DNA of 64,000 nt from contig CAZGSV010000003.1 in NCBI GenBank assembly GCA_964528605.1, positions 19,478-83,477 of the forward strand, read 5' to 3'. The DNA is from CAZGSV01 sp964528605 (lineage in GTDB: Bacteria > Armatimonadota > Zipacnadia > CAZGSV01). Below are positions 1 to 7,446 of the stretch, piece by piece. Under the pieces are notes generated by a model that ran no database searches, was not told where the DNA came from, and worked only from the letters and a program-made list of their open reading frames with translations. The first letter of the stretch is position 1. Every line of letters starts with the position of its first letter. The position numbers were made by a program, and so were the translations under genes.

Positions 1-63
1 ACCGGCGTGCCGCCGTGGATTGCTAGTTTGGCCATTCGTTCACCACTTCCTTGGGCTGGGCTC

Positions 64-83
64 GCCCGCCTCAGGCGGACGGG
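64..83. repeat. Short palindrome, CCGCCTCAGGCGG core
   Basis: The 13-base core at 66-78 has 6-base arms CCGCCT and AGGCGG around one base. Near-identical CCCGCCTGAGGCGGG palindromes occur at 10815-10829 and 54925-54939, all between genes. The rest of 1-218 holds no gene that I can support. Confidence 0.6.
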
Positions 84-137
84 AGAGTTATTGTAGCGCG
101 CCGCGCGTGCCGCCGCAACGTGCTCCACCCGCCACCA

Positions 138-170
138 AGTAGACAGTAGGTAGCAGACAGTAGATAGTAG
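138..170. repeat. Degenerate CAGTAG/GTAGAC short-repeat array
   Basis: Three to four imperfect copies of an AGTAGACAGTAGGTAGC-like unit lie just upstream of the aldolase gene. The same motif recurs at 13129-13162 and, in opposite orientation, at 13341-13376. Function unknown; it looks like a low-complexity intergenic repeat. Confidence 0.55.
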
Positions 171-218
171 CGGGCAAGGGGACCTGACGTAGGCGCCCGG
201 CGTCGGAAGAGGGCAAGG

Positions 219-1004
219 ATGAAGGCCAACAAGACCAAGCAGATTCTGCGGCAGGGCGGGACGGCGGTGGGGACGATGGTGGCGGACTTCCGCAGCCCGG
301 AGGTGGCGGCGGTGCTGGCCTCCGCCGGCTTCGATTTCCTCATCATTGACAACGAGCACGGCCCCTACGACTTGGAGACGGACCACGAGATCATCCGCCA
401 CGCGCGCAAGTGCGGCATTGACGCCTTCGTGCGCGTGCCGGACGCGCAGTATCACCTCATCGCGCGCACGCTCGACATCGGCGCCGAGGGGGTGATGGTG
501 CCGCGCGTGGAGGAGCGGGCTACCGTCGAGGAGATCGTTGCCGCCGTCAAGTACCCGCCGGTGGGCAGGCGCGGCTACGGCGTGAGGAGCATCATCACCG
601 ACCGCGAGCCGGTCTCCATGCCGGAAGCCATCGAGTTCCTCAACGCCAACACGCTCATCATCATCCAGATTGAGACGGCCCGCGCCGTGGAAAATGTCGC
701 GGACCTGGTCTCCGTGCCTGGCGTGGACGTGGCCCTCATTGGGCCCGCGGACCTCTCGGTGTCTCTGGGAGTTCCCGGGGAGTCCGAGCACCCCAAGATG
801 ATAGAGGCGATCCAGCGGGTAGTGGACGCCTGTCAGAAAGCGGGCGTTGCGGCCTCCGCGCATCTGGGAAGCGTGGAGCAGTTGCGCTTCTGGCACGAGC
901 GCGGGATGCGCTGCCTCGTCTGCTCCACCGACAGCGGCTTCATGCATGCCGCCGCGAGCGAATGCGCTTCGGCGCTGAGACGGATAGCGGCCACCGGCCA
1001 GTGA
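219..1004 (+). CDS. HpcH/HpaI family aldolase
   Basis: 261 residues, the usual length for class II pyruvate aldolases (4-hydroxy-2-oxoheptanedioate or 2-keto-3-deoxy-rhamnonate type). These cytoplasmic metal-dependent enzymes cleave 2-keto-3-deoxy acids to pyruvate and an aldehyde. Visible family motifs are DNEHGP near residue 45 (catalytic His region), RVP near 72, the metal-ligand Glu in IQIET near 149 and the metal-ligand Asp in GPADLS near 175. The ATG at 219 follows an AGAGGGCAAGG stretch that can act as ribosome site. The gene stands alone on the plus strand. The sugar-acid pathway it serves cannot be told from sequence, but the many glycoside hydrolases nearby fit sugar catabolism. Confidence 0.9.
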   Translation: MKANKTKQILRQGGTAVGTMVADFRSPEVAAVLASAGFDFLIIDNEHGPYDLETDHEIIRHARKCGIDAFVRVPDAQYHLIARTLDIGAEGVMVPRVEERATVEEIVAAVKYPPVGRRGYGVRSIITDREPVSMPEAIEFLNANTLIIIQIETARAVENVADLVSVPGVDVALIGPADLSVSLGVPGESEHPKMIEAIQRVVDACQKAGVAASAHLGSVEQLRFWHERGMRCLVCSTDSGFMHAAASECASALRRIAATGQ

Positions 1005-1056
1005 GCAGTGCGGAGTGGCGAGTGGGCAGTGCTCAGTGGCCAGCGGGCAGTGCGCG
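1000..1056. repeat. GTGGCCAGTG-type degenerate decamer array
   Basis: Overlapping the aldolase stop codon and running downstream is a G-rich array built from variants of CAGTGGCCAG and GAGTGGCGAGTG. A longer array of the same kind follows the UroD-like gene at 56098-56200. No coding capacity is supported here. Confidence 0.55.
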
Positions 1057-1310
1057 CCACGGGCAGAAGAAGTAGCCGGTAGGCGGCATCACGGGCGGTG
1101 AGTCGCAGGGCTGCGACAAGGGAAGTCTGTGCGGTGCGCCCGGTTTCTCGAGGCCTGATGGGGTCTTGCGCCCGGGGTAGACCCGGACGCTACCGCCCGG
1201 TACGCGGGCGGAGGCGAGGGCTGTTGGTGCACCCCCGGACGCTGCCCGACGCCTGGCGGCGTCGCGGCTGCCTGACGCGAGTGCCCTGGGGCGACCGAAT
1301 AGGGGAGGAC

Positions 1311-1343
1311 GTAGGGGCAGGCCCCCGTGCCTGCCCTGGGTAG
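1311..1343. repeat. GTAGGGG palindromic intergenic element
   Basis: Stem GGGCAGG (1315-1321) pairs with CCTGCCC (1330-1336) around an 8-base loop, with the conserved GTAGG flank at the left and TAG at the right. Member of a family scattered through the window. Confidence 0.6.
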
Positions 1344-1366
1344 CACCAAGGCCCTCGCGCCCCATC

Positions 1367-1390
1367 GCGACAAGAATGTCGCTCCTACAG
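1367..1390. repeat. Palindromic intergenic element with CCTACAG flank
   Basis: Stem GCGACA (1367-1372) pairs with TGTCGC (1377-1382) around four bases, followed by the TCCTACAG flank that ends other members of the family. Confidence 0.5.
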
Positions 1391-1412
1391 CGTCTACGCC
1401 TGGCGGCGTGCC

Positions 1413-4064
1413 CTAGCCACCGATGTAGCCGGTGGCGGCCGGTGAGCCGCGCTTCGTGGGCCACGGGGCAGGGCCGCGGCCCGCGGAGGAGAGGCAGTAC
1501 AGTTTCCCGTCCCGCGAAGGCACCAGAATCTCCAGCAGCCCGTCGCCGTCCAGATCGGCAGCCGCCGGCGAGGCGCTTATCTTCATATCCGTGCGGAACT
1601 GCCATTCCAGTTTGCCCTGGTTGTCAATGCAGTACAGAGACCGGTCCGTGTTGCCGACGAGCACGTCGAGGCGCCCGTCCCCGGTCACCTCCGCGATCGC
1701 CGGCGCGGAATCGGCACCCGCGGCGCAGCGGTAGCGCCACCTCTCCTGCCCGGTGCCGTCCAGCGAGAAGATCGTCTGCTGCCCGCCGCGCGCGCCCGAA
1801 AGGCAGAACACCCAGCCGGTGTTGTCCACGAAGACGAGGTCGAGGCGGCCGTCCGCGTCCATGTCGGCGCACGCCAGAGTCGCATCAATGTGGCCAGGCG
1901 TCCGGGCGAACCATTCGACCTGCCCGGTCGCGCCCGAGAGGCAATAGAGCCCATGCCCCTTCTTCCGCGAGCACCCGCAGACGACCTCCGCCTGGCCGTC
2001 GGAGTCCGCGTCCAATACGAGCGGGCCGCAGAAGAAGTCGCACTGGTCGTTGAAGGCCCAAAGCGGCGATCCGTCCGCACGCAGGCACACGAGCCCGACC
2101 TCGGCCGCCGGAGCCACAATCTCCAACTCAGGCGTGTCGTCAACGTTGCCCACGGCCAGCGGAGCCTGGATCGAGCCGCCGCACTCGTGCTTCCACAGCA
2201 ATTCTCCCGAGGCCGCGTCGAGGCAGTAGACGCGCCCGTCAACGTCGCCGGTGAGCGCCTCGGGCTTGCCGTCCTTGTTGAGGTCCGCGAGCGCCGCGCC
2301 CCCCCATTCGACCCCGTTGTCCAAGGCGCGCGTCCAGAGGAGCGAACCGTTGTCGTCCACCAGGCTTATCTCTCGGTCGTTCTGCGGCACGACCATTTCG
2401 TCGCGGCCGTCAACATCCAGATCAGCGCAGGCCATGGTGGCGGTCTGCCGCGCGCCGAGGTCGAGCGCCCACAGGCGGTTCCCGTCGCCATCAATGGCAT
2501 GCAAGAGGCGATCGTCCGCGCCCAGCAGAATCTCCGGCTGCGGATCGCTGTCCAGTTGCGCCAGGGTAGGCGAACACTGAATCTGCTGCCCGATGAAGTA
2601 CGTCCACTTGACCCGCGGCTCGACCCAAGCCTGCGCATGAGCAGTCGAGGCGACCGTGCCGCGTGAGGTATGGAACGTGGCGCGGACGCGCAAGGGATAG
2701 ACGCCCGTGGCTGCGTCCGCAGGAGCCACGATGCGGAACTCCACGGGAACCACGGCGCCGGCGGCTGGCCTGAGGCTCAGGACCTCGGGCTCGGCGCGCC
2801 AGCCTTTCGGCACGAGTGGCCGCAGGCGCGCGGCCTGAGCGCTCCCGCCGGTGGGCAAGCGCAGTCTGCCGCGCAGCGTTTGGGCCCGGTCACTGCCTTC
2901 CAGGGGCTTCACCGGCAGCGTCTGTAGGCTCAGGGCGGCGCGGAGCACGAGCGCCTGGGGGAAGCGCCCTCGAAAGACCGCCCCAGCCTTGGTCAGGGGC
3001 AGCCGCGCCCGGCCGTTGACAACCGGGACCTCCGACTCCTGCCCGTCCCAGGCGATCACCCTCAGCGACTCGCCCACGCCCGGTACGGACCACCGGGTGT
3101 CACCGGTGAGCGTCCAGGCGACCAGGAAGGGCCCGTCCTTGTCTTCAAGCACATGAACTTCGTTTCCTGTGAGCGTCTCCAGCGCGCCCAGGTAGCGCGC
3201 CTGCCCCAACTGGCTCGAGGCCATGCTGAGGGCCTTGTCTATCTCCGGCGCCGCGCCCTGGTGGAACGTGTCGTCGTAGGTGAAGAGGCAGCCGATGTCC
3301 GCCGCAAGCGCCATGGTGTAGTTGCGCAGCAGGAAACCCCAACCGGAACCGTCCTCCGTCAGCCAGAGGGGCGCGTCCCGCCGCCCATACTGCGCCAGCA
3401 TCTCTCGCATGCGCTCCGCGTCCTGGCGCATCTGCGCCTCGGGGGCGAACGAGTAGGGATGGTATGCGAGTATGTCAAAGCACTGGCCGCCGGTCTGGGC
3501 GCACACCTCGGAGATGAAGGTGAGGTCCGGCCGCGCGACGCCGCCGAAGACGACCTGCAGCCTCGGGTCTATCGCCTTGATCTCCTCATAGGCCGCCTTG
3601 AGCAATCGCGCGTAGCCGACGGGGTCGCCCAGCGTCACCCAGAAAGGCGGGATGTTGGGCTCGTTCCAGATTTCCCAGTAGCGGATGCGGTCCTGGTAGC
3701 GAGTGACGGTGGTGGCGATGAAGCGGCGCCAGGCATTGACGTCCACTTCCGAGCCGCGGTTGCCCTCCTCGGTTCCGCTCGCCCAGCCCGGAGAGTAGCC
3801 GACTAGGCCGAGCACGTTGAGGCCGGCGGCGAGGTTGGCGGCGATGATGTCGTCCATCGAGGCGAAGTCGAACTTGCCCGGTTCCGGCTCAAGGTGGGGC
3901 CAGCCCATATCGGCGCGGAGCCAGCGGATGCCGACGTTGTAGAAGCGCTGCGAGAGGGCGAGGTCGGGGTTATGGCCGGCGAAGCCGAACAGCGGGCGCT
4001 CATCGGCGCCGGCGCTTCCGCAGAAGCAGAACACGAGCAAGAGCACTAGCGGGCGCTTCATCAT
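1413..4064 (-). CDS. Secreted clan GH-A glycoside hydrolase with C-terminal FG-GAP/PQQ-like propeller
   Basis: 883 residues from the ATG at 4064, which overlaps the stop of the upstream hydrolase gene (TAATG), so the two are translationally coupled. A second ATG follows at 4061. Residues 1-22 form a signal peptide. Residues about 25-300 are a TIM-barrel hydrolase: WEIWNEPN carries the acid/base Glu typical of clan GH-A (GH39, GH51, GH5), and WLTEDG is the likely nucleophile strand. A beta-sandwich region follows. From about residue 480 to the end there are repeated FG-GAP-type units such as DLDVDGRDE and DADSDGQAEV, which build a calcium-binding beta-propeller. The substrate is probably a plant or microbial polysaccharide, but the GH family cannot be fixed by eye. 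Third gene of the 6700-1413 operon. Confidence 0.8.
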   Translation of the reverse strand: MMKRPLVLLLVFCFCGSAGADERPLFGFAGHNPDLALSQRFYNVGIRWLRADMGWPHLEPEPGKFDFASMDDIIAANLAAGLNVLGLVGYSPGWASGTEEGNRGSEVDVNAWRRFIATTVTRYQDRIRYWEIWNEPNIPPFWVTLGDPVGYARLLKAAYEEIKAIDPRLQVVFGGVARPDLTFISEVCAQTGGQCFDILAYHPYSFAPEAQMRQDAERMREMLAQYGRRDAPLWLTEDGSGWGFLLRNYTMALAADIGCLFTYDDTFHQGAAPEIDKALSMASSQLGQARYLGALETLTGNEVHVLEDKDGPFLVAWTLTGDTRWSVPGVGESLRVIAWDGQESEVPVVNGRARLPLTKAGAVFRGRFPQALVLRAALSLQTLPVKPLEGSDRAQTLRGRLRLPTGGSAQAARLRPLVPKGWRAEPEVLSLRPAAGAVVPVEFRIVAPADAATGVYPLRVRATFHTSRGTVASTAHAQAWVEPRVKWTYFIGQQIQCSPTLAQLDSDPQPEILLGADDRLLHAIDGDGNRLWALDLGARQTATMACADLDVDGRDEMVVPQNDREISLVDDNGSLLWTRALDNGVEWGGAALADLNKDGKPEALTGDVDGRVYCLDAASGELLWKHECGGSIQAPLAVGNVDDTPELEIVAPAAEVGLVCLRADGSPLWAFNDQCDFFCGPLVLDADSDGQAEVVCGCSRKKGHGLYCLSGATGQVEWFARTPGHIDATLACADMDADGRLDLVFVDNTGWVFCLSGARGGQQTIFSLDGTGQERWRYRCAAGADSAPAIAEVTGDGRLDVLVGNTDRSLYCIDNQGKLEWQFRTDMKISASPAAADLDGDGLLEILVPSRDGKLYCLSSAGRGPAPWPTKRGSPAATGYIGG

Positions 4065-5566
4065 TACCCCAGCGGCAGCCCGCAATCCCGCAATGCCCGC
4101 GCCAGATTCCCTCGCACGTCGGCCTGGAAGGGGTGGCCGCGCTCGTCGAGGGCGCGAAGGGGCTCAGGAAGGGCAGCGTAGAGTATGGCAAGTCGCCCGG
4201 CGTTGGCGGCCCCCTCGCCGCCCTCTAGGTAGGTTCGCAGGCCCGCTAGCACATCCGCTTTCTCCCTGACTGGCGATGAGCGCCGGCGCAAGGGCTGCGG
4301 CTGCGCGGCGCGGCAGTCGAGCAAGCCGTCCGGCTCTTGCCCGACGAACCGCTGCATCAAGCGTTCGAGTTTCGCGCGCGTGAGCGCCTCGGGCGCGATC
4401 GGCCGGGAGAAGCAATGCCGCAGGAAGGCGAGGTGCGAGACGTCGAGGCGCCTCTTGGTGTGCGTTGCGCGTGGGTGAGGCGGCCCCTCGTCGAGGATCA
4501 CCAGCGACACCGGCTTGTCGCCCGAGAAGGGCGACTCGATAAAGAACGGCTCCGCCCCCCCCGCCGGCTCCTCCCAAACCGGCGGCACCGTTTCGGGCAC
4601 GGGCACGACGAAGGTGGCTGCGCTGTCGCGGTCAATCACCTCCGCCAAGGTGTCGGGCCGGGCGCGCCTCGGCAGCACCACCTCGAAGTCGAAACTGTAA
4701 CCCGGCGGGAACTCGTCCGCGGCCGCCCGCTGTACATACTGCGCATCCATCTGCTGGATGGGCACAAGGACATCGGCAGTGGAGTAAGCGAGCAGTATGG
4801 GACAGGTAAGCAGGGACCACACGGCAAGCGGGCTGGCGCGGTGCCAGTTCTCCGCGTTCTCGCCGTAGGGGCCGAGCAGCGCCTCCAGGTCCCGCACTAT
4901 GCTCTGCACCTGGCAGACCACCGGCACGGGCAACTTCGGCAAGAGTTCGGCCCACTCCTCTTGGGTAGTCGGAAGCGAGGCCGGGCAGCCCGATACCTCG
5001 GCGGCGTGATGCAGATAGGCCATGGTGTATGCGAGATTGAGCGGCGGCACGAAGGGCACAATCCCCGCCAGCGGGAAGGCCTCCGCGCCGACCATAAGCG
5101 AGGCGTAGCCGCCCGCGCTGCCGCCGACCAGGGCAATCTTCGCCGGGTCAACGAACGGCAGCAGCCGAGCCAAGTGCACCAGGGCGGAGCCGAAGTTGAG
5201 GCTGTCGCCCGCGGCGACGAGCCCCTGACGCGTAGTGAGCACGGCCCACCCCTCGGCCAGATAGGCGGCAGCCCCTTCCGGCGACATCTCATAGTGCATG
5301 ACGGCCACGAGAGGCAGCGGCGCCCGAGCGCCTTCGCGCACCCAGAGGCGGGCGGCGCCGATCTGCGGCTGACCGGCGATGTCCAAGTAGGGCACTTCGA
5401 GTTCTACCTGCGAGCAAGCGACACACGCGGCCCCCGCGCCGCCGATCTCCACTCGCTCGTCAGCCACCACCCGGGGCGGCGGCAGGAGCGCATCCGCCTC
5501 AGCCCAACGCTCGACGCGCGCGAGCCATTCACCCGGCCCGGCGCCGGCCCGTTCGTCCGCGTTCAA
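4064..5566 (-). CDS. Alpha/beta hydrolase, esterase/peptidase-like
   Basis: 500 residues with an alpha/beta-hydrolase core. The nucleophile elbow is GGSAGG (GxSxG form) near residue 168. The probable acid is the Asp in STADVLVP near 262. A His-rich segment around 370-385 could supply the catalytic His. There is no clear signal peptide, so it is probably cytoplasmic. It lies 6 bases after the UroD-like gene, and its stop overlaps the start of the secreted glycoside hydrolase, so the three form one operon. An ester-cleaving role on carbohydrate-derived compounds is plausible but inferred from context. The C-terminal 120 residues match nothing I recognise. Confidence 0.7.
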   Translation of the reverse strand: MNADERAGAGPGEWLARVERWAEADALLPPPRVVADERVEIGGAGAACVACSQVELEVPYLDIAGQPQIGAARLWVREGARAPLPLVAVMHYEMSPEGAAAYLAEGWAVLTTRQGLVAAGDSLNFGSALVHLARLLPFVDPAKIALVGGSAGGYASLMVGAEAFPLAGIVPFVPPLNLAYTMAYLHHAAEVSGCPASLPTTQEEWAELLPKLPVPVVCQVQSIVRDLEALLGPYGENAENWHRASPLAVWSLLTCPILLAYSTADVLVPIQQMDAQYVQRAAADEFPPGYSFDFEVVLPRRARPDTLAEVIDRDSAATFVVPVPETVPPVWEEPAGGAEPFFIESPFSGDKPVSLVILDEGPPHPRATHTKRRLDVSHLAFLRHCFSRPIAPEALTRAKLERLMQRFVGQEPDGLLDCRAAQPQPLRRRSSPVREKADVLAGLRTYLEGGEGAANAGRLAILYAALPEPLRALDERGHPFQADVRGNLARALRDCGLPLG

Positions 5567-5572
5567 TCCGCT

Positions 5573-6700
5573 TCACCCCCTGAGCCGCTTGCGGGCAGGC
5601 GCTGTTGGGTAGCGCCCGTAGTCCCGCACCGCTTCCAGCATCGCCACGTAGTTCTCCAGCGGCACGTAGTCGGTGACGCTGTTGGCGGAGCCGACGGCGT
5701 AGCCCCCCCCGCGGCCGACGATCCTGATGCGTTCCTTCACCTCGGCGCGCACCTCGTCCGGCGTGCCGCGCGTCAGCGTGTAGCAGAGGTCAATGTTGCC
5801 GCAGAGGCACAACCGGTCGCCGTAGGCGCGCTTGATCTCGGCGATGTCCATCGCTTTCGGCTCGATGGGGTGAATGGCGTTGAAACCCATCTCGATCAGG
5901 TCGGGGATGACGGGGCGGATGTCGCCGTCGCTGTGGAATACCAGCGGCAGGTTGTGCGCGCGCGCGATCTTGCCTATCTCCCGATACCAAGGGAAGAGAG
6001 TCTTCCGCATCAGGTCGGGGTTGTAGAACATGCCCTCGGTGTAAGCCAGGTCGTCGCCCAGCCAGAGGGCGCCTACGTGCGGACGCTCGGCGACCTCCTC
6101 GAAGCCGTGGACTATGCGCTCGCCCACCTTGGCGTAGGCGTACTCAACAAGCCCCGGCTGGTCGGCCACCGCGTAGAGCAAGGTCTCGGTGCCCAGCATG
6201 GAGGCCGCCTGCTCGTGCAGGGTCGTGATGGCGATGACCTTCTGGCCGCGCCACAGGACCTCGCCGATGCCGTCCACGGAGCGGAAGGCGGCCTCGCTCT
6301 TGCGCGGCCAGCGGAACGCCTTGAGTTCGGCCAAGGTCGTGGCCCAGCCGCTCTTCTCGGCGCGCCATTCCCGCTCGACCGCCTCGTCCGTGTAAAGGCT
6401 CCGGCGGAAGCGGGTCACCCGGCGGCCCTCCTTAGGAGTAGCCCCGCGCGGCGCGAAGCGGTATCCGAAGAAGGCGGTTATGTGGTCGTAGCCGGCGCGC
6501 GCCCAGAACTCGGCGTGGTCCGCGTACTCCTTTATCGGCTTGCCGAGAAAGGCCTCCATGACTGGGCGGTCTATGGAGATCTCGAGCATGGGCACGCGGT
6601 CAGCCCGACCGCCGAGCAGGGTCTTGCGCAGCCGCCTGAAATCGGGCTTTGGGTTCTCGAGCGGGAACCGAGGGCGGGCAAGAGACCTGGGCGCAGGCAT
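5573..6700 (-). CDS. Uroporphyrinogen decarboxylase-family protein, likely methyltransferase-like
   Basis: 375 residues of the UroD superfamily. The body shows the family's TIM-barrel features, including FHSDGDIRPVIPDLIEMG near 265 and LCGNID near 310. True heme-pathway UroD is not expected in a carbohydrate operon. Stand-alone members such as this resemble the MtaA/CmuA cobamide methyltransferase group, and many in Armatimonadota and Planctomycetes have no assigned reaction. The zinc-ligand HxC pattern of MtaA is not obvious here (HSD instead of HxC), so methyl transfer is uncertain. First gene of a three-gene operon with the hydrolases downstream. A second UroD-like gene lies at 55038. Confidence 0.75.
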   Translation of the reverse strand: MPAPRSLARPRFPLENPKPDFRRLRKTLLGGRADRVPMLEISIDRPVMEAFLGKPIKEYADHAEFWARAGYDHITAFFGYRFAPRGATPKEGRRVTRFRRSLYTDEAVEREWRAEKSGWATTLAELKAFRWPRKSEAAFRSVDGIGEVLWRGQKVIAITTLHEQAASMLGTETLLYAVADQPGLVEYAYAKVGERIVHGFEEVAERPHVGALWLGDDLAYTEGMFYNPDLMRKTLFPWYREIGKIARAHNLPLVFHSDGDIRPVIPDLIEMGFNAIHPIEPKAMDIAEIKRAYGDRLCLCGNIDLCYTLTRGTPDEVRAEVKERIRIVGRGGGYAVGSANSVTDYVPLENYVAMLEAVRDYGRYPTAPARKRLRG

Positions 6701-6828
6701 TCCTCTACCGAACCATCCCGAGGCGCATAGGCCGCAGGTTACCGGGGCGCCTTGACGCGGTCAAACGGCCTGCCCGTGTTGACAACTCCTGCGGGGGACG
6801 ATTGACTGCCGGCTTAGGAGGTGCGGCC

Positions 6829-7290
6829 GTGAAGAAGATCATGATCGTCTACCACTCGCAAGAAGCCGGCAATACCAAGGCCATGGCCGAGTTGGTCGCG
6901 GAGGGCTGCAAGCAGGTGCCTGGCGTCAGAGTGTCGCTGATCAACACCAACGAGGCACGGGTGGACATGGACACATTCGCCGCTTGCGACGGCGTGGCGC
7001 TGGGGTCGCCTGACTACTACTCCTATGTGGCCGGGGGGCTGAAGCAGTTCTTCGACGACGTCACGCTCGCCGCCTGGGCGGGCAAAGGCGTGAAGGGCAA
7101 GCGATACGTGGGCTTCGTGACCCACGGTGGCGGCGGTAACGCCATCAAGAGCCTCGAGAGCCTGGCCAAGTCCTGCGAGTTCGAGAAGGTGGCGGAAAGC
7201 GTCCTGTCGCGGGGCAAGCCGGCGGGCGAGGTGGTTGACGCGGCTCGCGCCCTGGGCAAGGCCCTCGCGGAGAAAGTGTCGAAAGGCTAG
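6829..7290 (+). CDS. Flavodoxin-family protein
   Basis: 153 residues from GTG at 6829, preceded by TAGGAG at 6815-6820. This start removes an implausible 60-residue extension. The N-terminal IMIVYHSQEAGNTKAMA is the FMN phosphate-binding loop (S/T-x-x-G-N-T pattern). GSPDYYSYVAGGLKQFFD near residue 60 and FVTHGGGG near 100 are the two isoalloxazine-binding loops of WrbA/flavodoxin-like proteins. It probably carries electrons or reduces quinones in the cytoplasm. It is divergent from the UroD-like operon, with the start codons about 130 bases apart. Confidence 0.85.
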   Translation: MKKIMIVYHSQEAGNTKAMAELVAEGCKQVPGVRVSLINTNEARVDMDTFAACDGVALGSPDYYSYVAGGLKQFFDDVTLAAWAGKGVKGKRYVGFVTHGGGGNAIKSLESLAKSCEFEKVAESVLSRGKPAGEVVDAARALGKALAEKVSKG

Positions 7291-7446
7291 AGGACCCGCA
7301 GCGCTCTGCGAGGGCGATCAGTGCGCCTTGCCATCACCCTTTTGGGCGACCTGCGCGCCGTTTCCCCCGGCTTGCGGCCGGCTACGCGCTGTGGTAACAC
7401 CCCAAAGGTCGCCTTTGACGCATCCTAACCTATCGAGGTGATTGAC

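Larger units (their letters stand above)
1005..1412. other. 408-base gap with repeats only
   Basis: Convergent gap between the aldolase and the propeller hydrolase. It holds the decamer array at its left end and two palindromic elements (1311-1343 and 1367-1390). Open frames here have no recognisable protein features, so I see no gene. Confidence 0.5.

Noticed and set aside
4337..6730. Long plus-strand open frame of about 800 codons
   Set aside because: It is antisense to the UroD-like and hydrolase genes, rich in Arg, His and Gly with no domain, and follows from high GC. The minus-strand genes show real motifs.
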